Origin: Nematostella vectensis
Lineage: Eukaryota; Cnidaria; Anthozoa; Actiniaria; Edwardsiidae
Direction: 5' to 3'
Assembly (NCBI RefSeq): GCF_932526225.1
Contig: NC_064047.1
Coordinates: forward strand, 9,289,994-9,353,993
Length of the DNA stretch: 64,000 nt
Below the pieces are notes generated by a model. The model was not told the DNA's origin, made no database searches, and worked only from the letters and a program-made list of their open reading frames with translations. How positions within the stretch are numbered: the stretch's first letter is position 1; the number at the start of each line of letters is the position of its first letter. Below are positions 45,701 through 60,700 of the stretch, one piece after another. A program made the translations under genes and the position numbers.

Positions 45701-48700
45701 AGGTACACGAGCCAGTCACGTGATCACACGTGCCATTGTTAGCGCAAGGGCAGGGATGGATACATTCGCTGCCATAGAAGCCTTTTGGGCATACTTGTGA
45801 GCATGTGTGTCCTTGGTAACCAGGTGGGCAGTGGCATTTCCCGCTAAACCGATCACATGACTCGCACTGGCACCTGGCAAAAGATTTTCATTGATATTGT
45901 CGTTATTGCTATCTTTTATCAATTACTGCACAGGGGCGTTTTCCGAAATTTGCATTCCGTATAAGAAATAAACGTCGGTGGATGAAAATTGCCATGTCGT
46001 TTATTTATCATTTTTATTACTACAGCGGACAGTCCTCGCACTACACATTTTCCATTTGCCGCCCGTCATTTGTACTCGCAACGGGTTTTTTAAAATAGGT
46101 GTATACTAATAGAAGACTTGAGTTTGACAGACAAAGACTTAAGAGTCCCAGTCACTTTATCATATTACAGGCTTCTAATAACATCTTTGAATGTCTTAGA
46201 AATCCGTTTAAAAACCAACGAAAAAACTATTTCAAAATCCCTTTTAGATTATAGTGAGGACACAGAAAGCGGGCCATGCTGAACAACTTTGACCAATCAG
46301 ATTCGGCTTGAACACCGAAACATTTTTAAAAGAAAAGTTCAGCAAATGAGAAACGCCCGACGAAAACTTTTTTCAACATCCCTTTTAGATTATAGTGAGG
46401 ACACAGAAAGCGAGCCATGCTGAACAACTTTGACCAATAAGATTCGGCTTGAACACCGTAAACATTTTCAAAAGAAAAGCCAATAAAAAACGCCCGACGT
46501 TGTTTATCACTCGTATTTTTACGAGTGATCGAGCCGCTTTACCACGGTCGACTACACGTACAAGAAACGTACGGCGTTTCTCATTGGTTGAACTTCTTTT
46601 TACAAAATGTTTACGGTGTTTAAGCCGAATCTGATTGGTCAAAGTTATTCAGTTAGCCCCGCTTCTTCTGTCGTCACTGTAATTCCTATAATCGGGACAT
46701 AGCTCCTTGCCCAGCGTAGCCCCACACCACCCTAGTAATGGATAAAAATTGATGCATTTCAAGGACTAGGTATTACGCGCGAGTCCCAAATGACGGCGTG
46801 TATAACACTATTTAAAAATCCCTTAAGGACATCCTTTTGCAGGCTATAACTCTCACTTCTTACCTTGCGACGCAGTTAATTCCATAGCGACCCGCGCTAC
46901 AGCTTGCGTTACAGCTAGGTCCAGTCCACCCCGTGCCACAGGAACACCGGCCAGTGATAGCATTACACGTGCCATTATTGGCACACAAGCATTTGAGTCC
47001 ACAATTTGCTCCATGCTTACCAGCGGGGCACGGCCTGTCACATGCATTCCCATGGTAACCGGCGGCACAATTACACGAGCCGTCTGTGGCGTTACAAGAG
47101 CCGTTTACGCATGCGCAGGGCAGGGTACAGTTAAAGCCATAGGTCCCGGATGGACAAGCTGGAACGGGAAGAAAATCGATGTTGTAAGTCTGTTTGTTTT
47201 TTTTCTCTAATACAGTAGAACCTGGATTTTACGATAACCTCGATTTTACGATGGCGTCCCTTTCTCCCGGCGGGAATACAGTGAAGTGTATAAGAATTTG
47301 CCTCGAACTTACGATACTAGATACAACGATATTCTCGATTTTACGTTACAAATCCCTTCTCCCGAGCGTAATTTTTACCTTGATACAACGATATCACTGA
47401 TTCTGTCTATCAACATAGAGAGAAAAACTTAAGACAACACACACGTACAATACAGTTTATCTATACAAATACAGTTAATCTACATATCTTGTTAAATGCA
47501 GATTACAGTCTGATAGAAAGTAACTGAACAATCCTCCACAGAGTACAGTTACAATATTATTATTTTGTAAAAGTTGATAATTAACTATCACTACAACGAT
47601 ATTTTCAATGAATTTTCCTTTATATCGTAAAATCGAGGACCTCTTTTGCAACGATACCTCTATTTTACGGTACATTTTCTTCTCAATCAACACGTTTAAG
47701 CATTGTTGTGTTTGTCTACCTTGATCACATCTTTTCCCAGTCCATCCCGGCAAGCATTCACATGACCCTGTCACGTGGTCACAGTAACCATGGAGACACT
47801 GGCACTTTGATTGGCACTGACGCCCGAAGTAGCCCACAGAACACGCCTCCAGGCACGAATCACCATGGTAACCATCCAGGCAAACACATTTCCCGGTGGC
47901 AGCGTTGCATGCTCCGTTGCTATGGTAACACTTGGGGCAAGGACTGTTACAGTTAATGCACGGTTTGTCACACCGCTGGCCAGTCACGCGGCGGTTACAC
48001 ACGCAAGCGCCAGTGACGGGGTCACATGACCCATTAATGCAATCGCATTTGCTGCTACAATTGACACCCCATGACCCTCCAGGGCACGGCTGATAACATG
48101 ATCGTCCACTCCATCCTGGATTGCAGTGGCAGAACCCGGATGTGACGTCGCACACATTGGTGTTGGTGGCTTTGCAGGTACAAGCGTTGGAGCAGTTTGT
48201 ACCATAGTAGCCTTTGGGACATCGTGACTCACATCTGTCTCCGGTAAACCCTGGAGCACACGCGCATCGTCCACTAGCCTGAAAAGAAAACAGAATCATA
48301 TATATATAGAAGTATGTGAATTTGTCGGCGTGTACCTACTGTACCAACTCCCAGAAGCAATATAAAAACAAAGAAACTTACAGCGTCGCATTCGCCGTTA
48401 CGAGAGCACTGACAAGTATTGGTACATCCAGGCCCCCAGCTATCCAAGCCACAGGGATCCCGACATTCTGGACCAGTCCAACCGGCATTACATGAGCAGC
48501 CATCTGTGCATGCGCACTGACCTGTGACCGCATTGCAGCGAGCGCCATTGGTGCAATTGCAGGGGTGGGCGCAGTTGTGACCCCAGAGGGATGGGGGACA
48601 GGGTTTGCTGCAAAAGGGACCTGTCCAGCCTGGGGAGCAGCTACACACGCCTAGAGATGAAAGGAGAATCAGAGGGACACATTGCAGCTACCCTTCAAGG

Positions 48701-51700
48701 TCTGTAAGTCTAGCCGGATGTCCAGGGAGGTGAGAGGAAAGGGGTACGATATCTGTTTTTCGATTAGTTAAAGGGTTCTCAAATCATGGTTTCGCTTCAC
48801 AAACAATTCCTCGCCAAAACTTTTAAACAAAATATAATATTTGGTAAAAATTTATATATGAAAGTCGCAAGAACGTCCGAAATACGTGAAAAAAAACTAC
48901 CATCCTGAATTTAGTGGTTGGGTGCTCCAATGGGCTCAAATGGTGAGTTATGAACGCTAAAACATATGGAAGACATCTCTTGCTAAAACATAACGTTATA
49001 ACAACCAAAATATCTACAAATTGGAAAAAAAGCTGGCGAGTCTAAGATCTTTCGAATTCACGAATTCCTGATTGGAATAGGCCTGATTTGCTCAAAGAGG
49101 AACCAACATTGAAGTGTGAGATGCACTTAAATATATTGCGTCTCCAGTCCAAACGCCTCCCCGGCTGATAAATACCAAAAAAACACGCCAAAGAAATCTC
49201 CCTAAAAGGCTGCTTACCTTTCACAACACTTACCCGACACTCGGTCACATTCGGCACCGTTCATACATGGGCACTTGTGATTACAGTCGATGCCAAAGAA
49301 GCCGGCTCTACAAGGCTGCCGGCATGTCACGCCAGTCACGCCAGGCACCCTACAGTCACACAGTCCATCACGTTTACTGCAGGTCTGGTTGTAGGCGCAC
49401 TGGCATGTGTAACTGCAGTTCCTTCCGTATATTCCCCTGGGACATTCTTCTTTGCAGTACCTTCAAAGGATTTCAGAATAGTTAGCGAGTGCTCCGTGAT
49501 GTGTCTTACCCTAGCAATTTCTGTGTTGTTTGGAAAGCAAAACAAACTAATTACTATCGTTTAACCGTTAAATTCTTAACGCATTTTGTTCTCTTTTTGT
49601 TGAGCTCCTAGCGTCGAATCCTTGCGGCGTGATCCGAAGCCATTTAGGGTTTGTAAATTAATATACTTGCAGTATAGGTGTTAAAAATCGCTGGCAAGAG
49701 TTTACAGAAGAAACTGCAGTATTTTTTGGGTGTGTTTTTTAACTATGATATCTAGAACTTGTAACAGTCTGTTTTTATTTTGGTTCATTGATTGTCATTA
49801 TGTGAATAAGCTAAAAATTGTAGAGATAAAATATAAGATTGGTGTGAATAATACAGCATCAGTGACAGTCCCCTAGAACTAGTTACCTAGAAAGGTATCA
49901 GAAATATCTACATGCCAATCAAACCAGTTGGGCAAATGCGTCATCCGTTCACCCATCACCTCCTCCCTCCCTCCTACCCCCCTCCCTGTTTCTCACGCAC
50001 CCCTCCCCCTAGGTGTCACACCACCTTACCTGCCGTACCAACAAGTTGGGCAAATTCGTCATCCGTTCATCCATCACCTCTTCCCCCCTTTCCTCCTACC
50101 CCCACCCCTCCCTGTTTCTCACGCACCTCTCCCCCTAGGTGTCACATCACCTTACCTGCCGTACCAACCAGGTGGACAAATGCACTCCCCTGTCATCCGG
50201 TCACACATTAGTGCAGAGGCCGAGCAGGAGCAATTCCTGGCGCACCCCTCCCCCCAAGTGTTGTGCGGGCAGGTATGCTGGCAAAACTTCCCGATCCACC
50301 CCACAGTGCAGTTACACGAGCCAGTGCGGCGATCGCACGAAGCTCCATTCACACACTGACATTTCTGTGTACACTCGTAGCCATAATAACCTGTAAGAAG
50401 AGATGGTCAGCGATCACGAATAATGTTCATTCAACTGCAGCTTAAATGATCATAGCAATCCTACTCGTTCCTAAGCGTCTCAAGTCGGCCAAACAATGTT
50501 CTGTGTTTTCATAAGAAGCAAGTACCATGACTGGTATGGCACTAGGAAGACCACGGACAAGTTGTAGAAAAACTAGGTAGCAAGCGTAGGCATGGTGGAA
50601 TCAGGGAAATAAATCAACGCAAGATTGAAAAGGTACGTTTTATGCCTCCATAGAAAGAGAGTAGTTTTAATCTTTGTCTTTGTTTATCGAGGGTAACATA
50701 TTTAACCGAATATACAGTTTTCTAAAATATGGCCCTCGGTTAGTAAGCACTGTCACTGGGGGTGGTCACTGCCAGAGGGTTTAATGCGTCCCCAGTGGTT
50801 CTTTTACGTCTCTTCGCTTCAGGTTAGTGTTGTGCAGCTTGAAGAGACGGGACCTCCGGTTTAGTGTCCTTATCCGAGAAGACTAGAAACACGGGAGAAA
50901 AACTTCAACTCACTTGTGACACAAATTCGAATCAATACAGGAACCCGGAAAAAATCCCCAGTTTGAGCCAGGATTCGAACCTGGGCCACAGCGGTGAGAG
51001 GCCGACGCGCTAACACACTAGGCCACCCGTGATTCCACCTTTGTTGGAGCAAAAGCCCATGACTCAAGGTACGCTCACCAATTTCGCACACTGGCGCACA
51101 CGCTCCAAACACATGGTCCTGGGTGCTAGGCAGCACAGTGATTACATGGAAACCCTCAGTAAAGATCGCAACAATGTCTGCAATTATGTGATAGCCTACC
51201 TGTTGGGCACTCATCAATACATGTGGGTCCACTGTACCCCGGCATGCAATGGCACTTTCCCGTGCGGCTGTCACATGACCCATACTCCGAGCACGTGCAA
51301 ACGCCTTTACAATCAATTCCCCATTGGCCATCAGGGCAAGGAAGCTGACACGTATTACCATGGAAACCTGGCGCACATGCGCAGACAAAGGAGCCGTTCT
51401 GAAGAGATTGTTTGCACGTGCCTCCATTCTGGCATGGGTTTGGGGTGCAGCCGTAGTGTTGGCAACCGTCTCCATGGTAACCAGGTAGGCAGTAGCACGA
51501 CTCTGTGGTGTTCAAGTGGGAAGAGGGGGTGGGGAAGATCGTCGTACTGTTCCCTTGAATTAAAAAAAACCTTATTATGTTATGCTTGCAATAGGGAATA
51601 TAAACAATAAAACCCTTTGCATTCCATCCAATACCGGTACAATAGTAATTATGCATGTTGAGTGGACAACTCAAATGAAGATAAATAAGTTGATGGAGAG

Positions 51701-54700
51701 TTGAGTCCGGCTAAATAGAACACCCCTCGACAACCATGGGCACCAAGGTCAGCAGGAGAGGGAGAACACGCCTTCAAAAGCAATTATAATCCCCAACAAA
51801 GCCGCATTGTCACCAGTTTACTTCCGGAGGTCCGACGGAAACCTCAACCGTTAAAAAAACAAAAGAATCTATTCGAATCCGAAATATTTAACAGGCCATC
51901 CGCTCTAAATTATCAATCACATCCTCAAAGAAACTTCCAATAGACACACTGCTTTCAATATTTTGAAATATTATTGGCGTTTTCCGTTAGAAATCATCGG
52001 AGATTTTTACGTAATCGACCGGAAGTAAACTGGTGACAATGCGGCTTTAAAGAAATTTGTATATACTGGTAATTAACTATCAACTTTTTCTATACTGATA
52101 ACTAACTATTTTCGATTTTCCTTGAAGGATTGGGCTATTAGGATCAAGCTCTATAAAAATGCCATTTAAGCTCACACAATATCAAGCCACACAATGGTTC
52201 CACTTCTATCGACCTAGTCAAGCATCTAACTAAGAATACTTTCAATACATGCCTTTAAAGAAGTAACATTAAAGCTCTAATAAGCCCCTGGTGGACCATT
52301 TTTACCTTATGCTTATTTCGAAACCTGATTACTTTCTTTTTCTAAGTACTTTCGTGTCATCCTTTTTTTTACAGGAAATGTTCCCTCCGCTTCCTTGGGT
52401 TTTTTTTAAACTTATTGCTGCATACATTTAACTTTGATAAGCGCAAAGTCAAGGTATTTTATACCTTTTTTCTCAATTCTCCCAGACTGGTTGGGATGGC
52501 AAGCTGCGTTGCTACCGCAGTTTCTATCTCCAATGCACGGCTTTCTTGTTGGCAGCTCCAGGCCTGACGCTGCGCATGCGCTCTCAGACAAATAGATACC
52601 ATACAGCTCAATTCGTAAGCAGGGCCAATAGTTCCAGGTCTCGGGGTAGATTCTGATGGCGCGGACAGGGGCTGCGAAGGGCAGTTCTATTTCGGTGATA
52701 CTGGATGCGTCTAGGAAAAGAGAGTAACTGTTAAAGAAAGCTAATAATGCAACTTTATCGACTCCGGCCGAGAAAAGAATCCATTTTTATCGGCTAGTTA
52801 TTTACTTTCCCATCCAATATCGTAAATGACGTAACTGATACTTATTGTGCATGGCTATTTTAAAGGTTTTTTTTTTTCAAATAAATCGTTTATTTTTAAT
52901 ACCAAAACAGTGGCAGATTGATAATGATGACAAGTCTTATAAAAAGAGAGCAACATAGAGAAGGGAGCAAATGGAGCAAAATAAAGAAGAGAGGAGACTT
53001 GAAACGGAACATATTTCTATGTGGAAATCAGTGTGAAGGACGTACAACAAGAGAAGCGAAAAAACAAGAAAACCAAGAAGGCTGGGAGGTTGAATCCCCC
53101 AACTCTCTAACCTTTGTTGGCAATGAATTCCTTTTTGCCAGCTCTATCCCTGTACCAGGTGAAATGATCGAAATCACCATCATCTAGAGACACCTTAAGC
53201 AAAAAGCTGCAAAAAGGACATTTGTTAGCGACACTTCGGTTTAGGTTTTGGCGGGGCAGTGTCTATTCGTATGTGGGTAGGTATATTTATTTGCAATTTT
53301 TGTAAATAAATCCAATCAATAAATCTACGTTTTAAGTCAGCATGCAACTTGTAAACAAATCAAACAAATTAACACAAACTGGTTTGAAATGTCAAGCTGC
53401 TGTATTTGAGAGAGCAGCAGTCAAAACTCTAAACTAAAAAGTAAGGAAACCTTTTCACTTGGCTTTGGTGTAATTTTATTGTATAAATAAAGTAATAAGC
53501 TGTTAGTGTTCCCCTTGGCAATTTTGCCAGATGCAATGCATTTAAGTTTAATGCATTTAAGTTTTCCAAGACAATATATACTATACATTTTTGTATTACT
53601 TGAGAAAATGATTTGCCTTGATGGGGAACAAAAAAGAAAAAGAAAAACGTACGTGTGACAGGGCCCTAAATAACCCGTCTTAATCTACAGTTACGCCAGC
53701 AGTGAAATACAGTCAGCAAACAAAATTAAAAAGCCTTCACAGGGTCAGCATCTTTGGTTTGTTAACAGTATTCTCGCTTATGATAAAAGAGTCTCTGGAA
53801 ATGGGGTTACCTCTTGATCCAATAGTCATTAGATTTTTGGAAGATGTCTTTGCCCCCCTGTATAGCAATGCGTGAGAGCATGGCAAGGTTGGGTAGCTTG
53901 ACTTGGAGGTATATGAACCGACTGTTTTGATCAGATGAGCACCAGCCCTCTAGAAACAGAAAAAAAATAGTTGTGTGAGGCTTGGAAGGGTATGTCAAAG
54001 CTAAGGGGTGTGGGGCCATGTGGGGTAAGCAAAAGCTGAAGTGGTGTAAGTAGAAGTGGGATTGAGTTTTAAAGGCGGGAAAACGTATGGTAAGTTTGTG
54101 CATTTAAAAGGTCAATGGGTTGAGGTAGTGTAAGGCCTTTTTAAAGGTGAGATTAATTAAGGTAAGACAAGGCGGCAAGACAACGTGAGGTCAGGTAAGG
54201 TGAGGTTAGTTGAGGTTGAGGCAAGGCTAAGTCTGGTGTGAGGTAAGGCAAGACTAGGTGAGATGAGGAAGGGTGAGATAAGGGCTACATGTAGGTAAGG
54301 TGTGGTAAGGAGAAGCAAGGAGAAGTTAGGTACCAGGTAAGGCTAGGAGAGTTGGAGTAAAAGTGACAAGGCATGCTAGACTAAGATGGTGAGATTAGGT
54401 GTGATAAGGTGACGTGTGACCATGTGAGGCCTGGTGAGGTGGGGTGAATTGAGATAGGGTGGGGTGAAGTGGGCTAAGTGAACAGAGGTGAAGTAAGAGT
54501 GTAAGGTCCTGGCCAAATAAGGACACAGGTTGCCCTCAACATTGGGGAAAAGTGTTTCCTAAATGTTTTCGAGTGTGGTCAAACAGTCATGAAACATCGA
54601 GAAACATGTTTACGCACGCTTGAAAACATGAAATGTTTCTACCTCGCTGTGGAAACATTTTTTTGTGACCTGGGAAACATAGACGAAACATGCGCATGGA

Positions 54701-57700
54701 CAACAATGTTTCCAGCAACATGTGTCCTTGTTTGGCCAGGGCCTAAAGGTATTCTATGCTAAGATGAAGCATTGAAAAGCATGGTGAGCTCCATGTATGA
54801 GTTAAGGCCAGGGGGGTGCAATAAGGAAATTCCTTTCTAAGGATAGGTGATATAAGGTAAGGTATGGAAATGTGTGATTAGGTAACATGAGGTAACATGA
54901 ACCAATAGGTGGGTTAAGTCAAGATGAGGTGTAAATGTGGGTCCTGAGAAAGGGGATAAAGTTGGAGAAAGTGGAGTTTCATGAATTCACCAAATAATGC
55001 TAACAAATATTACTTCCTCTAAAGGTGACGGATTCAAAGGGGGAGTGTAACATTGTCCTGTATATCCTCTTATGCCTAGTGCACACTAGCGGCATATCGA
55101 CATAATGACATAGGCGCATAAGAGAAAAAAATGTCGGGCTAAACATAGTGCGTGCATCCATGTTGTTATGTTGTTATGTTGCTAGTGTGCACTAGGCATT
55201 ACCAGGCGCATTGAGCCGTCCAAATCTTGGCTTTGGCAATGAGCCTATATTTGCACTCAAGTAGGAGTCAGGTATATGTCGACTTTGCATGCCCAGGTCA
55301 GACCATTTCTCCAGTTTGCTTGGTGCAAGGATAATTCTGTCGTATTGGAAGCCAAACTCATACTGACGAAAAGTGATGGTGTGGGAACCAGGATGCAGCT
55401 TAAACGTCTAGAATAGACAAACGATAAAGTTAGGAAAAGTACTCACTGGTATGTCTGAATGATGGACACGGAGTAACATTGGAATTCAGTATAGGGGGTT
55501 CTTTGCCCTCTGTACACCTTAATAAAGAATAATATCGAGTTATTCTGTTTCCATTTCTGATACTGCATCGCATGTAAGTGCATTGAACACAAAGAAATAT
55601 TGGCTGGAAGGGGCTTTTTCTAGCTAAAACTATAAGTTATTTGTCTTGTGTACACCTAAATACAGATAAGTCCTAGTTGCCCTTTGTTAAACAGGGCTTT
55701 CATTTATTTTCAGAGTAGGTGGTGGAGATTGATAAGTAGTGGAACTTATTTTATCTTTTTAGTTCACATAAAACTTAAGTCGCACAGTGGAACAGCCGGC
55801 GCTTCCGCCGGTGCCTAATAAAACCCCTGTTAAACAGCAGGTCAGAGGTCCAACAAACAAAGGGCCACCCGTGCATAATGGCCTTCTGGTGTCTATGAAG
55901 GATTTGCAAATAAGACTCTATGCTCCACCGAAGATCAAACATTTTTATTTAAATATCGAATGATCAAGTTATCTTTATAAAGTTGGATGGTAGTTTTGGT
56001 CCCCCCAAGATGTTTATTGCAGTATATTAATATAAATAACGATTAAAACTACACTTAGTCCTACAAAGCCCCCTTTAACATCTACCATACAGTACAACAG
56101 ACCCTTTGAGGGGATCCATTAATTCAGGCTCTCTTAACGTTCGAATTAAATGCTGATAATGTTTCCATTGAAAACGCTCCCCATGTCTTCACGTCAAAAT
56201 ACCACCTTTGTTCCCCACCACCTTTGTCTAAAACGCCCTTTCAAGTCCTGTTCAATGCCCCCTTTCAGTGAGACACGTTACCACTGAGCCACAAAGCCCG
56301 CGCTAGAAAACATAGATACATACTAAAAGTAATCTTATTTTAGTGCTTGCATTATATGTTCTATAAGAGCATGTCGAATTCCAGTTACTTTTCTTCTTCA
56401 GAAAGATAAAATACCCGATACAATTGATCACATTACTGTTGTACAATATGTATTTTGCATAATAACCTAAAAAAGTGCAAATCATCATTCGATAAGCTTA
56501 AGTCAAATATGCGGGGGCATGTTTTTGTACCAAATAATGTGTTTGAACCTACAGAGAACCTCAATAAAGCCTTGTAACTTGATTTTTGAATAACTTGACG
56601 TAAAGTTTGAAAGATTATATCTCGGAATGTGAATGAAAAACAGCCGCATTCGAGTTTATCAAAGCAAGCTGCCATAGGAGCGAATATGAAAGAATTGTTT
56701 AACAAACCCTAAAATCTTTTGATTGTTTGGATATTTTCTTCTTTATAAAGTGATTCTAGGCTGGCGCTTCGTCATATCCCAAAGTGTTTTCGAAGTCAAA
56801 TTTCACAGCAAACCCGGCGGCCGATCTTTTTTCCTTCCTTTTTTTTCTCCGTGATGACATAGTAGCTACTCGCACATGCGCAGTAGCTACAAAAATGACA
56901 TATAGTGTACATAACTCATTTAGACATATTATAAACCATTTAATTCGCTGATTGTAGGCTCAAATATGTCTACTGTACCTCAAGGCGATACATGAGCCAC
57001 AGATGGTGTCTTTTCTTGGCAGCCGCAATCATCAACTTCCATTCTCCCTCATCTATCCTGAACTCAACCTCATTAACAGTCAGGTCAGTACTGTTCACAT
57101 TCATCCACACGGTGTACTCGGCAGTGTAATGGATGTCAAAGGTGTAGGTGCCAAGCACGTCACCCTGGCTACCATTAGCCCGCACATACTCAAATGGGAC
57201 ACCCCGATCATCATAGGACCACTGCTGACTATAGGCTGGACCTAAGTGTAAATATGGAATGGTCAGTAATCTCTGAACAGATTAAAGCCCTGTGTAAACT
57301 GCCTGGATGTCTACATGACTAAAAATTAGTGGAGAGCTACAGTACTTGGGAATAGAATAGAATAGTTTAATGTGCGACTTCACCTAGCAAGTTATAATCT
57401 TCTTGGGGAGCCTAGGTGGTGCAACTAGCAGAGAATCGCTCTGTAGGGCCTGTGCCTCACACCAATGGGTTCTGGGGTCGATTCCTGGTTCCAACGTGAG
57501 TTAAGTTGGTTGGTCTCGCCTGAGCTCCGAGGGTTTTTTCTCTGGGTTCTCCGGTTTTCTTCCTCCAAAAACTAACAACTTTTATCTTAGCTGTGATCTG
57601 TGGTCAGACATGAGTTGTATGGAGGCTGCCTGAGGCGCCTTCCCATGCCTTTAACTCGACCACGTCTGAATCTGCGCTCTCGCAATTCAGCATCTAGCTG

Positions 57701-60700
57701 TGATGAGAGTGATAAGCTACTCCTTTTTTTTTTCTTGAACTACTTTACAAGAAGTCCAATTGGACTCTACAGCACCTCCAATATGACAGGTGGGGATCCA
57801 GGAGTTATTTATATGTTTATTCACATACTCCTTGAAAAGAGAAAAGCCTACAGTAGATCCACATTTGGAATTCCCATATACCTTGCATTACTTGGTCTCT
57901 GATGACAGCCTGGCGTTCGCACCCAGGGAGTGGGTTACTGCGTGCTCTGCATAGTTCTGGAGGTTTCTCAGAAAGAAGTTCCTCACACATCAGCTTGACA
58001 TCGTCGATAGCAACATTAGCACGGGGGCACACATCACCAGGGCACGCCTAAGATTGAACCATAGAATTCAACCATATCATCAGCAGGGTTGTAACAAGGT
58101 GTATTATGGGCATTGTTTTTTTTGGATCCGGGACCAAATTATGTTGGAAGGATTGGCATTATTTTCAAAATATTGTGATCACAACATTCTTTATCATGAT
58201 TTTGTTTTAGCAGCAATGTGGTTAGATGCTAAACATGGAAGTCTGTAAAAGTAAAATAAATAAAAAACTAGAAATAAATATATTTAGAGAAAATGGTCTA
58301 AAAGCAAAACACCCTGATATCATGCCTGGTCACAGCCTGCAGTTCATACCTTACACTCTAAGCAAATGGCAGAATCTGCATTGCCACAACTGTCACAATG
58401 GGATGGTCTTCTTGGCAGGGTGTGTTCAAATCGAATACGATAAACTATGAACTGCTCTAGGTTCACATAAGCTGATCTCCAGTACACCGGCCCTTGGGAG
58501 CCTTCCATTGACCAGCCTGTTGGAAACGAATATGGATGATAAACATGTGTCCTCTATATGGGTAACTTGGGGATTTTAACAGCCTTGTTCCCCAAGCAAC
58601 CTTACATAGACGTGTAGGGGTAAGGTGAATTGGCTAGCCACTCATTCACTTTGAAACATGTCTCAAATGCGAACTCCTTTCTCACTAGACCTTCTCCATC
58701 TTTCCACCCACCCCCTAGCATCCCTCGGCTCCCAGTTTTATTTCTCCCCTTCGCATTTGACTAGTACCTGGTCTTACCTCCTGATGATAAACCTTGTGCT
58801 AGAATACACGTAAGGTTGCTTTACATTTCGAAGAGCTCTAAGAAATATCCCACCTTTCCATTTTGTAACTCTATATACTCGTTTTTGTCATCCCCATTCT
58901 TGCCATTCCACGCCATCATTTATGTTCAACATTTTCCTCCCTTCCAGATTATCTATCCACCTAACACCCCCCCCCCCCACCACCACCACCCACCCACCCC
59001 AGGTGCTTTGGTACGAATACCCGCCTTCAACCGAAAATTTAACAGCCTTGTTTTGAGTTCCACTATGTCTGCTGGTCAGAGACACTTATAACATACAAAA
59101 CAGTGCAAGTCTCTCTTCTAGGCAAACCATTCCCAGCATCACCACATTGCTAATGACAAAGTGACATTCTAATGTGGAAAATGCCATTACTAATCTGGAA
59201 AATTTAAGTTTTTTTGAGCTTACACTGCTACCTAGCCTCCACCAATCACAGTTGTCAGAAAATATTTGCAATAAAACTTCTGTACACATGTTTGCTTCTG
59301 GCCAATGAAAGGTTTCTATTAGGGGAGTGTTCATTAAATACACCGAGGGGGGGAGGGAAGATATTGTGGGGGGCTCCAAAAATGTTTAACCACCAAATAG
59401 GGGGGCTCCGAAAGAAAAAGTCCAGTAAGGGAAAAGAAAGACAATTTTGGGGTTCTAATTTTGGGGGAGCACCGAAAAAAATGTTTACAATGAAATGGGG
59501 ACTCTGAAATTTTAAGGTGTCTTGAGTAAAAATCTTCAACCCCCCCCCCCCCCCCCCTCAGTGTATTTAACGAACCTAGTTGCAATAGGGATCTGTTTAC
59601 TATACTATTGTCTGACATCAGGCCCTCATCTGGGCCAATCCAACTGCCCCATACAACAATCCTACAACACCAATGACCACACCCATCCCCTCTCTACTGA
59701 CATCAGGCCCTCATCTGTGCCTATCCAACTGCCCCATACAACAGTCCAAAACACCAATGACCACACCCATCCCCTCTCTACTGACATCAGGCCCTCATCT
59801 GTGCCAATCCAACTGCCCCATACAACAACCCTACAACACCAATGACCACACCCATCCCCTCTCTACTGACATCAGGCCCTCATCTGTGCCTATCCAACTG
59901 CCCCATACAACAGTCCTACAACACCAATGACCACGCCCGTCCCCTCTCTACTGACATCAGGCCCTTATCTGTGCCTATCCAACTGCTCCATACAACAGTC
60001 CTACAACACCAATGACCACACCCATCCCCTCTCTACTGACATCAGGCCTTCATCTGTGCCTATCCAACTGCCCCATACAACAGTCCAAAACACCAATGAC
60101 CACACCCATCCCCTCTCTACTGACATCAGGCCCTCATCTGTGCCCATCCAACTGCCCCATACAACAGTCCTACAACACCAATGATAACACCCATCCCCTC
60201 TCTACTGATATCAGGCCCTTATCTGTGCCTATCCAACTGCCCCATACAACAGTCCCACAACACCAATGACCACACCCATCCCCTCTCTACTGACATCAGG
60301 CCCTCATCTGTACTGACCCAGCTGCCCCATACAACAGTCCCACAACACCAATGACCACACCCATCCCCTCTCTACTGACATCAGGCCCTCATCTGTACTG
60401 ACCCAGCTGCCCCATACAACAGTCCCACAACACCAATGACCACACCCATCCCCTCTCTACTGACATCAGGCCCTCATCTGTGCACATCCAACTGCCCCAT
60501 ACAACAGTCCTACAACACCAATGATAACACCCATCCCCTCTCTACTGACGTCAGGCCCTCATCTGTGCACATCCAACTGCCCCATACAACAGTCCTACAA
60601 CACCAATGACCACACCCATCCCCTCTCTACTGACATCAGGCCCTCATCTGTGCACATCCAACTTCCCCATACAACAGTCCTACAACACCAATGACCACAC

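Noticed and set aside
50971-51025. Possible tRNA gene on the minus strand
   Set aside because: A and B boxes are present but no 7 bp acceptor stem pairing is seen, and related dispersed copies exist; it is a SINE head.
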